In this document: positions 22,989 to 33,620 of the stretch, in pieces
Layout of the letters: every line of letters begins with the position of its first letter
Position numbering within the stretch: the first letter of the stretch is position 1
Origin: Bufo bufo
Taxonomy: Eukaryota > Chordata > Amphibia > Anura > Bufonidae
Assembly (NCBI RefSeq): GCF_905171765.1
Contig: NC_053392.1
Span: forward strand, 450,838,722-450,902,721
DNA length: 64,000 nucleotides
Direction of reading: 5' to 3'
Program-made: the position numbers and the translations under genes
The notes under the pieces: generated by a model
The model's input: only the letters and a program-made list of their open reading frames with translations
The model's database searches: none
Told to the model about the DNA's origin: nothing

Positions 22989-23127
22989 AACTGGCAGTCT
23001 CTCTCTCCAGGCTGAAGGGTATAGCTGATGGAGGAGGGGCTTACAGCTTTCACTTAGTGTCACGCCTCCTAGGGAGCAGAGCTATACCCATGGTTTCCTG
23101 TGTCCCCCAAGGAATATGGGCGAGAAA
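22989..23127. repeat. DIRS inverted terminal repeat, 5' side of the element
   Basis: Complement of 17221-17390 apart from its own outer ~20 bp (TATGGGCGAGAAA). The outer 40 bp are copied in the ICR. Confidence 0.88.
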
Positions 23128-23204
23128 TACAGAATGCACATGGACGTCATCTGTATTTTTTGCGGATCCGTTTCTTGCTTGTAACATCATTCTTTTTCTG
23201 CAGC

Positions 23205-23440
23205 CGAAATCCGCAGCATACAGGGCTGGCCGGAGGATACACAGGGGAGGAGTTAGGCGTGAGTAAGGCCGGGGAGGCCCTTGAGATGGCTCATTTGCAT
23301 ATCTTTAAAACTTGATTTTTGGCGCTTTGGAGACTCTCACAAATGAAACAAAGGTAACATTAGCGCCATGTACTTGTGTCCCTCAGAACTTTATAATCAG
23401 TTTAAATAGTGGCCAGTAGGTGACAGACTCCCTTCAATTA
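23205..23440. repeat. T2-type MITE fragment
   Basis: The GAGGAGTTAGGCGTGAGTAAGG portion and the terminal AGTAGGTGACAGACTCCCTTC resemble one arm of the palindromic MITE at 13101-13854. The other arm is missing. Confidence 0.5.
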
Positions 23441-23675
23441 CCTATACAAAGATTAGGTCATCAATACAATTTATCTCCAGGAAAATTCCCTCAAATGTTG
23501 TTTATGTGGAAACCCCATTAATAATAATATTTCTATAGATTTGAGGCACATCCCTTTATCAACTATTCATATGATCGCTGGGGGTCTGACTGCTAGGTCC
23601 CTCACCAATCATAAGACTGACCCCCAGTGGGAAAGGCCCCTCAATGAAGTAGTAATTATATTTATACACTAGCAG

Positions 23676-24699
23676 AAGGACCCGGCTTCACACAGGTATA
23701 TTTTATCTATTTCATTTAATGTTTGTGTCTGTCGTTAAAAGATATTGACAGTATCCCCCATAACAGTGACCTCTACAGCACCCCGCTCCTTTAACAGTGA
23801 ACTCCACAGTCCCTCACCCCTTAACACTGACACCCTGCCACTAGCACAGTGCCCTACCACTTTAAAATGGGACATCCACAGCAGCCCATCCCCTTAACTT
23901 TGACCTTCACAGCAGCCCGCCCCTTTAACGGTGAGTTTCACAGCACCCCACAACCTTGACAGTGAACTCCTCAGGGGCCCGCCCCCTTAACAGTGACCTC
24001 ACAGTACCCTGCTGCCTAAACAGTGACCTCCACAGCAGTTGCCCCTTTAATAGTGCCCCCTGCCCCCTTAACAGTGACCTCCCCTTTAATAGTGATCTCC
24101 ACAGCGCCCTGCCCCTTTAATGCTAGGGCTATACGACGACATGTGTCGCGCAACATTTTCTCTCAACAATTTTTATAATGATAGGCTATGGTGTCGCACT
24201 GTGACATGTGACATGCTGTGACTGCGACAGTCGCAGCATGTCACATGTCGCAGTGCAACACCATAGACTATCATTATAAAAATTGTCCCGCAACATTGGT
24301 GCGACATCAATGTCGCGTGACACATGTAGCTGTGTAGTTGTGCCCTATGTGTCGTGTGAGCGCGCAACCCTAGCCTAAAGCTGACCTACAGCAGTGAAGA
24401 AAAATGGCTGGGTTGTTATGGAAACCTGGAGTAAAACTGTGTGTATGTGGAGACTAAGGGCCTGCGAGCTTCTATTGGCTGATAATGGACATGTGACCGT
24501 GTGTATGGCAGTTGGGATATGAAGAGAAAGACTTGCAGGCTTGTATTGGCTAATGCTCAGGAACGGTACGTCCTAGAGAGCTGTGACCCCCACAAGATTT
24601 CTTTCCAGGTAGCAAGGGATGTGTATACCAAGTTTCATTGAAATCGATGGTTGCCTTTTTGAGTGATCGCGGAACATACATACACACACGCTTTATATA
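23676..24699 (+). repeat. Interspersed repeat with CAGTGACCTCCACAG satellite and RTE-like tail
   Basis: Begins CTAGCAGAAGGACCCGGCTTC, as does 27200-27383. About ten degenerate copies of CCCTTTAACAGTGACCTCCACAG follow at 23750-24120. The tail CCAAGTTTCATTGAAATCGATGG ... GAGTGATCGCGGAACATACATACA looks like the 3' end of RTE-type non-LTR elements. The Tc1 at 24700 interrupts it. The class is an inference from the tail only. Confidence 0.5.
24120..24374. repeat. Palindromic MITE with GCTAGGG / CCCTAGC ends
   Basis: Two arms around 24233 (GTGTCGCACTGTGACATG, GACTGCGACAGTCGCAG centre) and outer TGCTAGGGC / GCAACCCTAGC. Inserted in the satellite above. The superfamily is unclear. Confidence 0.55.
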
Positions 24700-24966
24700 C
24701 ACTGTTTCGGTTTTGCTCCCATTTTGCATGAGCTGAACTCAAAGATCTGAAACATTTTCTACATACACAAAAGACCCATTACTCTCAAATATTATTCACA
24801 AATCTGTGTTAGTGAGCACTTCTCATTTGCCGAGATAATCATTCCCACCTCACAGGTGTGGCATATCAAGGTGCTGATTAGACACCATGAATATTGCACA
24901 GGTGTGCCTTGGACTGCCCACAATAAAAGACCACTCTGAAATGTGCAGGTTTGATCACCCAGCACA

Positions 24967-25858
24967 ATGCCACAGATGTAACAACATTTGAGGGAGCGTG
25001 CAATTGGCATGCTGACTGCAGGAATGTGACCAGAGCTGTTGCTCGTGCAATGAATGTTCATTTCTCTACCATAAGCCGTCTCCAAAGGTGTTTCAGAGAA
25101 TTTGGCAGTACAACCGGCCTCACAACCGCAGACCACGTGTAACCACACCAGCCCAGGACCTCCACATTCAGCATGTTCACCTCCATGATCGTCTGTGACC
25201 AGCCACCCGGACAGCTGCAGCAACAATCGGTTTGCATAACCAAAGAATTTCTGCACAAACTGTCAGAAACGATCTCAGGGAAGCTCCTCTGTATGCTTGT
25301 CGTCCTCATCGGGGTCTAGACCTGACTGCAGTTCTTCGTCGTGACCGACTTGAGTGGGCAAATGCGCATATTCGATGGCGTATGGCACGTTGGAGAGGCG
25401 TTCTGTTCATGGATGAGTCCCGGTTTTCACTGTCCAGGGCAGATGGAAGACAATGTGTGGGTGAGCGGTTTGCTGACGTTGTGGATCGAGTGGCCCATGG
25501 TGGCGATGGGGTTATGGTATGGGCAGGCGTATGTTATGGACAACGAACACAGGTGCATTTTATTGATGGCATTTTGGATGCACAGAGATACCGTGACAAG
25601 ATCCTAAGGCCCATTGTTGTGCCATTCATCCACGACCATCACCTCATGTTGCAGCATGATAATGCACGACCCCATATTGCAAGGATCTGCACACAATTCC
25701 TGGAAGCTGAAAACATCCCAGTTCTTGCATGGCCAGCATACTCACCGGACATGTCACCCATTGAGCATATTTGGGATGTTCTGGATCGGCATAGAAGACA
25801 GGGTGTTCCAGTTCCTGCCAATATTATGCAACTTTGCACAGCTATTAAAGAGGAGTAG
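24967..25858 (+). pseudogene. Tc1 transposase, disrupted
   Basis: The N-terminal paired-type DNA-binding region is seen as R-A-V-A-R-A-M-N-V-H-F-S-T-I-S-R-L with stops and shifts before 25232. The catalytic part is open from 25232 to 25858: F-M-D-E-S-R-F-S, V-M-V-W-A-G-V, Q-H-D-N-A-R-P-H and S-P-I-E-H-I-W-D give the D, D and E of the DDE triad with Tc1 spacing. A TAG at 25856-25858 cuts the protein about 40 residues short of the usual end. It is dead as it stands. Confidence 0.85.
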
Positions 25859-25911
25859 ACCAACATTCCACAGGCCACAATCAACAACCTGATCAACTCT
25901 ATGCGACTCTT

Positions 25912-26120
25912 GAATGGGTCCGCAATTCCGGAGATGCGGAACGGAGTCACGGAACGGAACACCGGAAGCACTACGGAGTGCTTCTGTGGTGTTTCTTTCC
26001 GTGGTTCCGCACCCCCAAAAAATATGACATACCACAGACCCATTCAAGTTGAATAGGTCCAGCCCGCTGCACGGATGGTGCCTGTGCATTGGGGACCGCA
26101 ATGGCCGTTTGCATGAGGCC
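25912..26120. repeat. Truncated Harbinger-like MITE inside the Tc1
   Basis: TGGGTCCGCAATTCCGG ... CCGTTTGCATGAGGCC followed by TAA. The left end is missing. Confidence 0.5.
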
Positions 26121-26303
26121 TAACACAGATTTAGACAGATTTGTGAACAATATTTGAGAGTAATGGGTCTTTTGTGTATGTAGAAAATGTTTCAGATCTT
26201 TGAGTTCAGCTCATGCAAAATCGGAGCAAAACGGAAAGTGTTGCGTTTATATTTTTGTTCAGTGTATATAGATTTGGATTCAACTAAATATAAAGTTACA
26301 TAC

Positions 26304-26355
26304 CTTGTAGCTGTTTTTCTATTCGTTTTAATTCTTGTAGTATTGATAAAATTTC
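26304..26355 (-). CDS. cep170: CEP170 penultimate coding exon (52 bp)
   Basis: Acceptor TTTTTTTGCAG|GAA and donor CAAG|GTATGT on the minus strand. It encodes EILSILQELKRIEKQLQ plus one base that joins the last exon. This matches the CEP170 EISSILQELKRVEKQLQ coiled coil. It enters in phase 0 from the exon at 30726-30819 and leaves with one base. Confidence 0.93.
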
Positions 26356-26477
26356 CTGCAAAAAAACAAGTATGTCTACACTTTACAACTTTATTCAATT
26401 TTCCATCAAAGTATAAATTCTGTACAAAATGCATAACAATTCAAATTTGTTGCTAAAAGTGAGACCCAAATAGAGTC

Positions 26478-27136
26478 CTAAGCTAGTTTCACACAAGCGT
26501 TTGGGAGATCCAACAGGCTGTCCCGGCAGTGGTTTTAGTCAGGCCAATGCTCAGAATACTTGCCGGGTTGTGGCCGGATCTCCACCGGTTCCATTATACG
26601 TAATGGGGCTGGATGGCATTCATCTAGCTTCCGTCAATGCCTGTGATCTGTCAGAAAACCTTACCTCGTCAGATTCCCTTACCCCACGTGACTTCCGGGC
26701 TTGTGCCAGGGGTGTGCGCCTCCACGCAAGCACAGTACCAGGGCATGGGTAAGGTAAAATTACAGTGAGCGTTGACTCATGGACGCGCGCACGGATTGAA
26801 GCCAGCCAGCAATGAATCTGAGGGTAAGGAGATTTTACAATCTGCGCATGCGCAGTGTGAGAGTAAGGAGATTTAACAAGACAAAAGACCGTCAGATCTC
26901 CTTACCCCTGAGAGCGCACGCGCGGTGTCCGTGCGCGCGTCCATGAGTCAACCCTCACTGTAATTTTACCTTACCCATGCCTTGGTACTGCACTTGCGCG
27001 GAGGCGCCGTACCATGGTACTGCGCTTGCACGGAGGCGCACACCCCCGGAAGTCACGTGGGGTAAGGGAATCTGACGCGGTAAGGTTTTCTGACAGAACA
27101 CCGGATCCAGAGAGACCCGAATGCTAGCCTTTAGGC
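26478..27136. repeat. Long imperfect palindrome, likely MITE
   Basis: Arms about 26650-26775 and 26930-27105 are inverted copies (GGGTAAGGTAAAATTACAGTG and its complement; CCCCACGTGACTTCCGG and CCGGAAGTCACGTGGGG). The outer ends (CTAGTTTCACACAAGCG, ATGCTAGCCTTTAGG) are weak. It lies in the cep170 intron between the exons at 30726 and 26304. Confidence 0.6.
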
Positions 27137-27199
27137 ACAAAATACCTAAATAAATAAATCGTTGGAGAACGTGCATGCCACTTATGCTTATATCAACAC

Positions 27200-27383
27200 T
27201 AGCAGAAGGACCCGGCTTCACACGGGTATATTTCATCTATTTCATTTAATATTTGTGTGTGTCGTTAAAAGATATCGACAGTATCCACTAGAACAGTGAC
27301 ATCTACTGTACCCCACCTTTAACAGTGATCTCCACAGCGGCCTGCCCCCTTAACAGTAACATCCACTGCGCCCTCCCCTTTAA
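27200..27383 (+). repeat. Satellite-bearing repeat, left part, split by piggyBac
   Basis: Same start as 23676 (CTAGCAGAAGGACCCGGC) followed by CAGTGACATCTACTG-type units. The array continues at 30192-30500 beyond the piggyBac insertion. Confidence 0.65.
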
Positions 27384-30191
27384 CCACCTCAGCCCCCAGT
27401 GCTTAAACACCCTGAAAGACCAGGCCACTTTTTACACTTCTGACCTACACTACTTTCACCGTTTATTGCTCGGTCATGCAACTTACCACCCAAATGAATT
27501 TTACCTCCTTTTCTTCTCACTAATAGAGCTTTCATTTGGTGGTATTTCATTGCTGCTGACATTTTTACTTTTTTTGTTATTAATCGAAATTTAACGATTT
27601 TTTTGCAAAAAAATGACATTTTTCACTTTCAGTTGTAAAATTTTGCAAAAAAAAAACGAGATCCATATAGAAATTTTGCTCTAAATTTATTGTTCTACAT
27701 GTCTTTGATAAAAAAAAAATGTTTGGGTAAAAAAAAAATGGTTTGGGTAAAAGTTATAGCGTTTACAAACTATGGTACAAAAATGTGAATTTCCGCTTTT
27801 TGAAGCAGCTCTGACTTTCTGAGCACCTGTCATGTTTCCTGAGGTTCTACAATGCCCAGACAGTACAAACACCCCACAAATGACCCCATTTCGGAAAGTA
27901 CACACCCTAAGGTATTCGCTGATGGGCATAGTGAGTTCATAGAACTTTTTATTTTTTGTCACAAGTTAGCGGAAAATGATGATTTTTTTTTTTTTTTTTC
28001 CTTACAAAGTCTCATATTCCACTAACTTGTGACAAAAAATAAAAAGTTCTATGAACTCACTATGCCCATCACGAAATACCTTGGGGTCTCTTCTTTCCAA
28101 AATGGGGTCACTTGTGGGGTAGTTATACTGCCCTGGCATTCTAGGGGCCCAAATGTGTGGTAAGGAGTTTGAAATCAAATTCTGTAAAAATTGACCAGTG
28201 AAATCCGAAAGGTGCTCTTTGGAATATGGGCCCCTTTGCCCACCTAGGCTGCAAAAAAGTGTCACACATCTGGTATCTCTGTATTCAGGAGAAGTTGTGG
28301 AATGTGTTTTGGGGTGTCTTTTTACATATACCCATGCTGGGTGAGAGAAATATCTTGGCAAAAGACAACTTTGTATAAAAAAATGGGAAAAGTTGTCTTT
28401 TGCCAAGATATTTCTCTCACCCAGCATGGGTATATGTAAAATGACACCCCAAAACACATTCCCCACCTTCTCCTGAGTACGGAGATACCAGATGTGTGAC
28501 ACTTTTTTGCAGCCTAGGTGGGCAAAGGGGCCCATATTCCAAAGAGTACCTTTAGGATTTCACAGGTCATTTTTTACAGAATTTGATTTCAAACTCCTTA
28601 CCACACATTTGGGCCCCTAGAATGCCAGGGCAGTATAACTACCCCACAAGTGACCCCATTTTGGAAAGAAGACACCCCAAGGTATTCCGTGAGGGGCATG
28701 GCGAGTTCCTCGAATTTTTTATTTTTTGTCACAAGTTAGTGGAAAATTATGATTTTTTTTTTTATTTTTTTTTCATACAAAGTCTCATATTCCACTAACT
28801 TGTGACAAAAAATAAAAACTTCCATGAACTCACTATGCCCATCAGCGAATACCTTGGGGTCTCTTCTTTCCTGGGAGACGCCTGTATGTGTTTTGCGGAT
28901 CCGATCCATCTATCAGTGGATCCGTAAAAATCATGCGGACATCTGAATGGAGCTTTACAGGGGGTTGATCAATGACAGGGGTGTAATCAATGACAGGGGG
29001 GTGATCAGGGAGTCTATATGGGGTGATAACCACAGTCATTGATCACGCCCCTGTAAGGCTTCATTCAGACGTCGTATGCGTTTTGCGGATCCGATCCATT
29101 TATCAGTGGATCCGTAAAAATCATGCGGACATCTGAATGGAGCTTTACAGGGGGTTGATCAATGACAGGGGTGTAATCAATGACAGGGGGGTGATCAGGG
29201 AGTCTATATGGGGTGATCACCACAGTCATTGATCACGCCCCTGTAAGGCTTCATTCAGACGCCCGTATGCGTTTTGCGGATCCGATCCATTTATCAGTGG
29301 ATCCGTAAAAATCATGCGGACATCTGAATGGAGCTTTACAGGGGGTTGATCAATGACAGGGGTGTAATCAATGACAGGGGGGTGATCAGGGAGTCTATAT
29401 GGGGTGATCACCACAGTCATTGATCATGCCCCTGTAAGGCTTCATTCAGACGTCCGTATGCGTTTTGCGGATCCGATCCATTTATCAGTGGATCCGTAAA
29501 AATCATGCGGACATCTGAATGAAGCTTTACAGGGGGTTGATCAATGACAGGGGTGTAATCAATGACAGGGGGGTGATCAGGGAGTCTATATGGGGTGATC
29601 ACCACAGTCATTGATCACGCCCCTGTAAGGCTTCATTTAGACGTCCGTATGCGTTTTGCGGATCCGATCCATCTATCAGTGGATCCGTAAAAATCATGCG
29701 GACATCTGAATGGAGCTTTACAGGGGGTTGATCAATGACAGGGGGGTAATCAATGACAGGGGGGTGATCAGGGAGTCTATATGGGGTGATCAGGGGTGAA
29801 TAAGGGGTTAATAAGTGACAGGGGGGGGGGTGTAGTGTAGTGGTGCTTGGTGCAACATATTTACTGAGCTACCTGTGTCCTCTGGTGGTCGATCCAAACA
29901 AAGGGGACCACCAGAGGACCAGGTAGCAGGTATATTAGACGCTGTTATCAAAACAGCGTCTAATATACCTGTTAGGGGTTAAAAAAAACACATCTCCAGC
30001 CTGCCAGCGAACGATCGCCGCTGGCAGGCTGGAGATCCACTCTCTTACCTTCCGTTCCTGTGAACGTGCGCGCCTGTGTGCGCGTGTTCACAGGAAATCT
30101 CGCGTCTCGCGAGAGGACGCGCCGGCGCGTCCACCCAGAAGAGCAGGGCCGCCGCAAAGACGCAATCCTGCGTACGGCGGTCCTGAGGAGG
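27384..30191. mobile_element. Non-autonomous piggyBac derivative, TTAA target
   Basis: Ends CCACCTCAG...CTGAGGAGG are flanked by TTAA (27380-27383, 30192-30195). The first ~1.45 kb is nearly the same as the left part of the piggyBac at 47811-52290, and the last ~90 bp (CTCGCGAGAGGACGC ... CGTACGGCGGTCCTGAGG) matches its right end. The transposase gene is absent; a 191-bp tandem array takes its place. Inner parts fold as nested hairpins (about 28004-28373 with 28386-28757). Confidence 0.85.
28870..29790. repeat. Tandem array, five units of ~191 bp
   Basis: The TTTTGCGGATCCGATCCAT motif recurs at 28891, 29081, 29272, 29463 and 29654, a spacing of 190-191. Each unit also holds CATGCGGACATCTGAATGG, two TCAATGACAGGGG-type blocks and GGAGTCTATATGGGGTGAT. 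Units are nearly identical. No protein is supported. Confidence 0.93.
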
Positions 30192-30500
30192 TTAACAGAG
30201 ACCTCCACAGTGGCCGCTCCTTTATTAGTGACCTCCACAGTACCCCGTCTTGTTAACAATGATTTCCACAATAACCCGTCCCCTTAACAGTGACTTTCAC
30301 AGAGCTCCGTTCCCTTAAACTGTGACCTCCACAACACCCCGCCGCCTTAACTGTGACCTACACCGTGCCCTGCCCCCTTAACGCCCCTTTATTAGTGACC
30401 TCCACAGTACCCCATCTCCTTAAACAGTGATTTACACAACACCCCGCCCTCTTAACAGTGGTCTCTACAGCAATTTGTCCCTTAACACTGACCTCCATAG
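30192..30500 (+). repeat. Satellite array, right part
   Basis: Units of CAGTGACCTCCACAGT / CCCCGCCCCCTTAA continue the array cut at 27383. No gene. Confidence 0.65.
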
Positions 30501-30725
30501 AGGACATACAGGTCATGAAGTTAACATTAGGCGCAGGGCGTGATTAGAAGTGCTCAGCTTTCACTTTTTTTGGCAGAAAAAAAAAAAAGAAAATTGGAGA
30601 GTGCCCACTTTCTCTGAATGGTAAAGGTGGGGGACATAGCCTTGGGTTAATGGAAGGCAGTAGAACCTGGACATGGTGTGTAACTAGTCTAAATAGGGAC
30701 ATATAATTAGAAAATATCAGCATAC

Positions 30726-30819
30726 CGCACACGAAGTTTTCAAAATAGGCACTTCACTCTCTGATCTTATTTTTTTCTCAATCTCATCCCAATTTCGTTC
30801 CTTGTCTTTGAATAATAAT
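30726..30819 (-). CDS. cep170: CEP170 coding exon (94 bp)
   Basis: Acceptor TTGCAG|A and donor GCG|GTATGC. After completing an Arg codon (AG|A) it encodes [18 protein letters not shown], then [13 protein letters not shown]. Mammalian CEP170 reads [23 protein letters not shown] here as I recall. Phase 2 in, phase 0 out. The exon lies in the conserved C-terminal microtubule/centrosome-binding region. Confidence 0.95.
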
Positions 30820-30987
30820 CTGCAATGTATAAATAAAATGCATATAAACAAAAGTCAAGCATAATTTACCCTCTGCTAACGAGCTGCATAAACCATTTAA
30901 TAAATATTAAAGGGAATCTGTCACCAGGAAATGTACTGTTAAACCAGGCACAATGCTTTGCAGGGGTGTAATGATACATTTCATTTA

Positions 30988-31325
30988 GGCTAGATTCACA
31001 CTAGCATTAAAACCATCTGGCAGGCTGTTCTGGCAGAGGAACAGCCTGCAGGAGTCCATAGTATCCGACATAGCCGTTCCCTGCCGGAGCCCATTGACTA
31101 TATTGGGACCAGGCGAGGATCTGGCCTGTTTCCGGCATTAGTGCCTGGATTGCAAGCACCGTTTTTTGTCCTGCATATTTCCAGTACAAATACCAGAAAA
31201 AGGCCGGATCCCAGCTGATTTCTATTATAGTCAATGGGATCTAGTGATGCTTTTGCGGTTTCCAGTTATGCCAGATACAATGAACTCTGGCAGGCTGTCA
31301 ATGGTTTTGACGTGTGAGACAAGCC
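30988..31325. repeat. PIF/Harbinger-like MITE in a cep170 intron
   Basis: GGCTAGATTCACACTAGC at the left and ACGTGTGAGACAAGCC at the right, flanked by TTA (30985-30987, 31326-31328). It fills about a third of the intron between the exons at 31882 and 30726. The rest of that intron (to 31881) includes an old repeat related to 7226-7580. Confidence 0.62.
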
Positions 31326-31881
31326 TTAGCGAACTGTTGCTTCATTTTGGGGAAAAAGTCTTTTTATCAAGGCCTATACGCCACAATAAAAAAGCTGCAA
31401 GTGTGCACCATAATTTGAGACAATTTGAAATGGGGCGTGGCTTAGCGGAAGGGGGCATCATATTTACGATAATTTTCGCCAGAAAGTGACGGAAGTTATA
31501 GCTGAAGTGTATGCCAGCCTGTAGCTGGTGTAAACTGCAGTTTCTGCCACACGGCATGGCAGAGATGCACCTTATTTGTTAAGAAGCTTCTGCCTCTTAA
31601 CAAATCAGGCGCATTCTCACACCAGCACAGGATGGATCCGCCAGTCTTGATATATCTCCCCATACAAAGTTTCCTCAGAGCTTTACTCTTTAGGACACTG
31701 GAAAAGCTAGGCGTTAACCCTTCTAGAAACTATACTGATAATGACAACAAAAAACTGACCAAATATTAAAGAACAAGATGGTAGCTCAGTAACTAATATG
31801 GTTATTTTTGGTAAGGACCTAACATATTGAATTAGCTTCAATGTATGACATGTTGAGAAAAATGAAATTAGTACACTATAC

Positions 31882-31970
31882 CTTATTTTATTCGCTGTTT
31901 TGTCAATGGTTTGTCTAATTTTTCGGGAAAATTGAAATACTGAAGAAAGCAGTAAACTATCTCCCATTAC
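31882..31970 (-). CDS. cep170: CEP170 coding exon (89 bp)
   Basis: Acceptor TTTTAG|GTA and donor AAG|GTATAG. It encodes [17 protein letters not shown], then [12 protein letters not shown] and two bases (AG) of an Arg codon. This matches the CEP170 segment [20 protein letters not shown] as I recall. Phase 0 in, phase 2 out, fitting both neighbours. Confidence 0.95.
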
Positions 31971-32385
31971 CTAAAAAAAAAAAAGTTAAAAATGCAGATT
32001 TCATTTTCACTTGTGTACTGTTTACACCATGTCCGTGGTGCGGGTTCACATACTTTTTGATAGATGCAGCCATATTGCTTTAGTTCCTCTAATGCAATAA
32101 GAAGGTTAGCTAAACCTAAATCAAATTATTGTACAATGCAAGGTGTCACTGCACTTACCAGAATGCACATAACCACATGCAGAATACTGGAATTATTTAC
32201 TGAGCCTGGAAAAATGTGGCTGCAATGCTAGACAATTTAAACATAACTTATGGCCAGTTCAAGATGTATTGAAAAGGTTACTCGACTTTTATAAAGAATA
32301 ATTATGTATGCAAACTGTAAGATGCTTTGAAAGGCAAAGTCCTACAGTTGTAGCTAGTCTTACATACTCAAAGATTTAAACTTAC

Positions 32386-32550
32386 GTCATCTCTGCTCCA
32401 AGTTTTTCTTCTAGTAATAATTTGTGGTTCAGGGGTTTCCTTAGGTTGAGGTTTTGAATCATTTGCCCGAAAAGTGGTCTCTGATTTAGACAACTTTGAA
32501 GGAAGAATCTTTTGAAAGTTTAGGCTTTCATCGAAAACACGATCTACCAG
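32386..32550 (-). CDS. cep170: CEP170 coding exon (165 bp)
   Basis: Acceptor TTTTTTTTAG|CTG and donor GATGAC|GTAAGT. Its 55 codons begin LVDRVFDESLNFQKI and end ITRRKTWSRDD, both CEP170 hallmarks; the linker between them (S-K-S-E-T-T ... T-P-E-P-Q) is variable. Phase 0 on both sides. The upstream intron is about 22.5 kb. Confidence 0.96.
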
Positions 32551-32783
32551 CTAAAAAAAAAAATAACAGATTCTTAAAACCAATAGCAAGTAATTGCAAG
32601 ATTTCACTAATTTGTACCCTTATATTAACCCTTTCCCTGCCAAGGACTTATCTCACACATCCTTGCTACTAATGTCTGGATCTTAGGCAGTGTGGCAGCT
32701 AGAGCTACCACCCTGGGCTTGCTTTAAAACAAGATCAATATTGCAACAATAGCCCCAATACAGCATTTAGAAATAGGTCTCAT

Positions 32784-32850
32784 ACAATGCATTTGGAAAG
32801 TCTTAAGACCCTTTCACTTTTTTCACATTTTGTTATGTTGTGGCCTTTCA
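32784..32850 (+). repeat. Tc1-type terminal inverted repeat relic
   Basis: ACAATGCATTTGGAAAGTC through TTTCACATTTTGTTATGTTG is a common fish/frog Tc1 terminus. No transposase or second end is found nearby. Confidence 0.6.
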
Positions 32851-33166
32851 CATCATCAATCTCAATTGTGACCATGGCATCTGAGGTGGCTTCCCCCGGG
32901 AGCACTGTACTTCCAGGGCCTGGGCGGCTTCCCCATGCTGAAATTTGTTGAAGCCATAAAGTTTTCTGCAATAGTCTGGGTGTCTCTGAAGAAAACCATG
33001 TCATTACTGCTCTAGTTCTTATGGAGACCTCCAGGTGGCAGGTTTCCATAAAAACATAGCAAATGTGGCATTCATTGCAATAATAACTCACTGCAATGTA
33101 ATGCAGAACTGATCTGAAGATCGCATATTCAAGCACCCTTGGGGCCAGATAAAAAAAAAAAAAAAA

Positions 33167-33615
33167 AGAAAATAAATAAAATCACCCCTTTCCCCATAAT
33201 ACAAATTATAATAAACAATAAGAAAATAACCATCACAGGCATTGCCGCTTCCCAAATTGAAACAAGGTTAATTATCCTGTATGATGAACACTGTAAAAAA
33301 AAAATCAAAACAACCAAATTTCAGTTGTTTTTGCCACTTCTCCTCCCCCAAAAAACTGAATAAAAAGTGACCAAAAAGTCATACACACTCTTGGTATCAA
33401 TAAAAACTACAGATTGCTCACGCAAAAAAAGAACCCTCACACAGATCCGTTGATGGAAATATAAAAAGTCTTAAAACACAAGAAAAACCATATAAATGTG
33501 GTATCACTGTAGTTGTATTGACCCAGAGAATACAGGAAATAGGTCAGTTTTTTCAAATTTCAACACACTTGACAATTCTTATTAACTTCACATTGTATGC
33601 AATATTAACCCCTTA
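33167..33615. repeat. AT-rich dispersed repeat copy
   Basis: CTTGGTATCAATAAAAACTAC ... GTATTGACCCAGAGAATAC matches about 12590-12960. It runs up to TTAACCCCTTAAGGAC, where the solo LTR is inserted; the same host repeat appears to resume at 34698. Confidence 0.5.
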
Positions 33616-33620
33616 AGGAC

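Larger units (their letters stand above)
17221..23127 (-). mobile_element. DIRS tyrosine-recombinase retrotransposon
   Basis: About 5.9 kb. It has inverted termini (17221-17390, 22989-23127), an internal complementary region (17501-17600), a Gag-like/RT ORF, RNase H and a tyrosine recombinase, all on the minus strand. This is the full DIRS-1 layout. AAA occurs at both outer edges, fitting the short shared sequence used when the circular intermediate integrates. One in-frame TGA and one frameshift interrupt the proteins, so the copy is near-intact but probably dead. It is transcribed in the same direction as cep170. Confidence 0.93.
24700..26264 (+). mobile_element. Tc1-like DNA transposon, damaged
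   Basis: Ends CACTG.../...CAGTG are flanked by TA (24698-24699, 26265-26266). Long inverted repeats (GCATGAGCTGAACTCAAAGATC at about 24728 and its complement at about 26195; CAAATCTGT on both sides) surround one transposase gene. A MITE remnant sits at 25912-26120, and the left terminus has lost part of the inverted repeat. Confidence 0.85.
10246..26303 (-). other. cep170: Last intron of cep170 (~16 kb), filled with transposons
   Basis: Bounded by the donor GTATGT (26303 downward) and the acceptor TTTCTAG. It contains a minisatellite, several T2 and Harbinger-like MITEs, a solo LTR, a 5.9-kb DIRS element on the same strand as the gene, and a Tc1 on the opposite strand. Confidence 0.85.

Noticed and set aside
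28870..29790. Regular repeat spacing that could suggest a CRISPR array
   Set aside because: The whole 191-bp unit is repeated with no unique spacers, the DNA is eukaryotic, and no cas genes exist.
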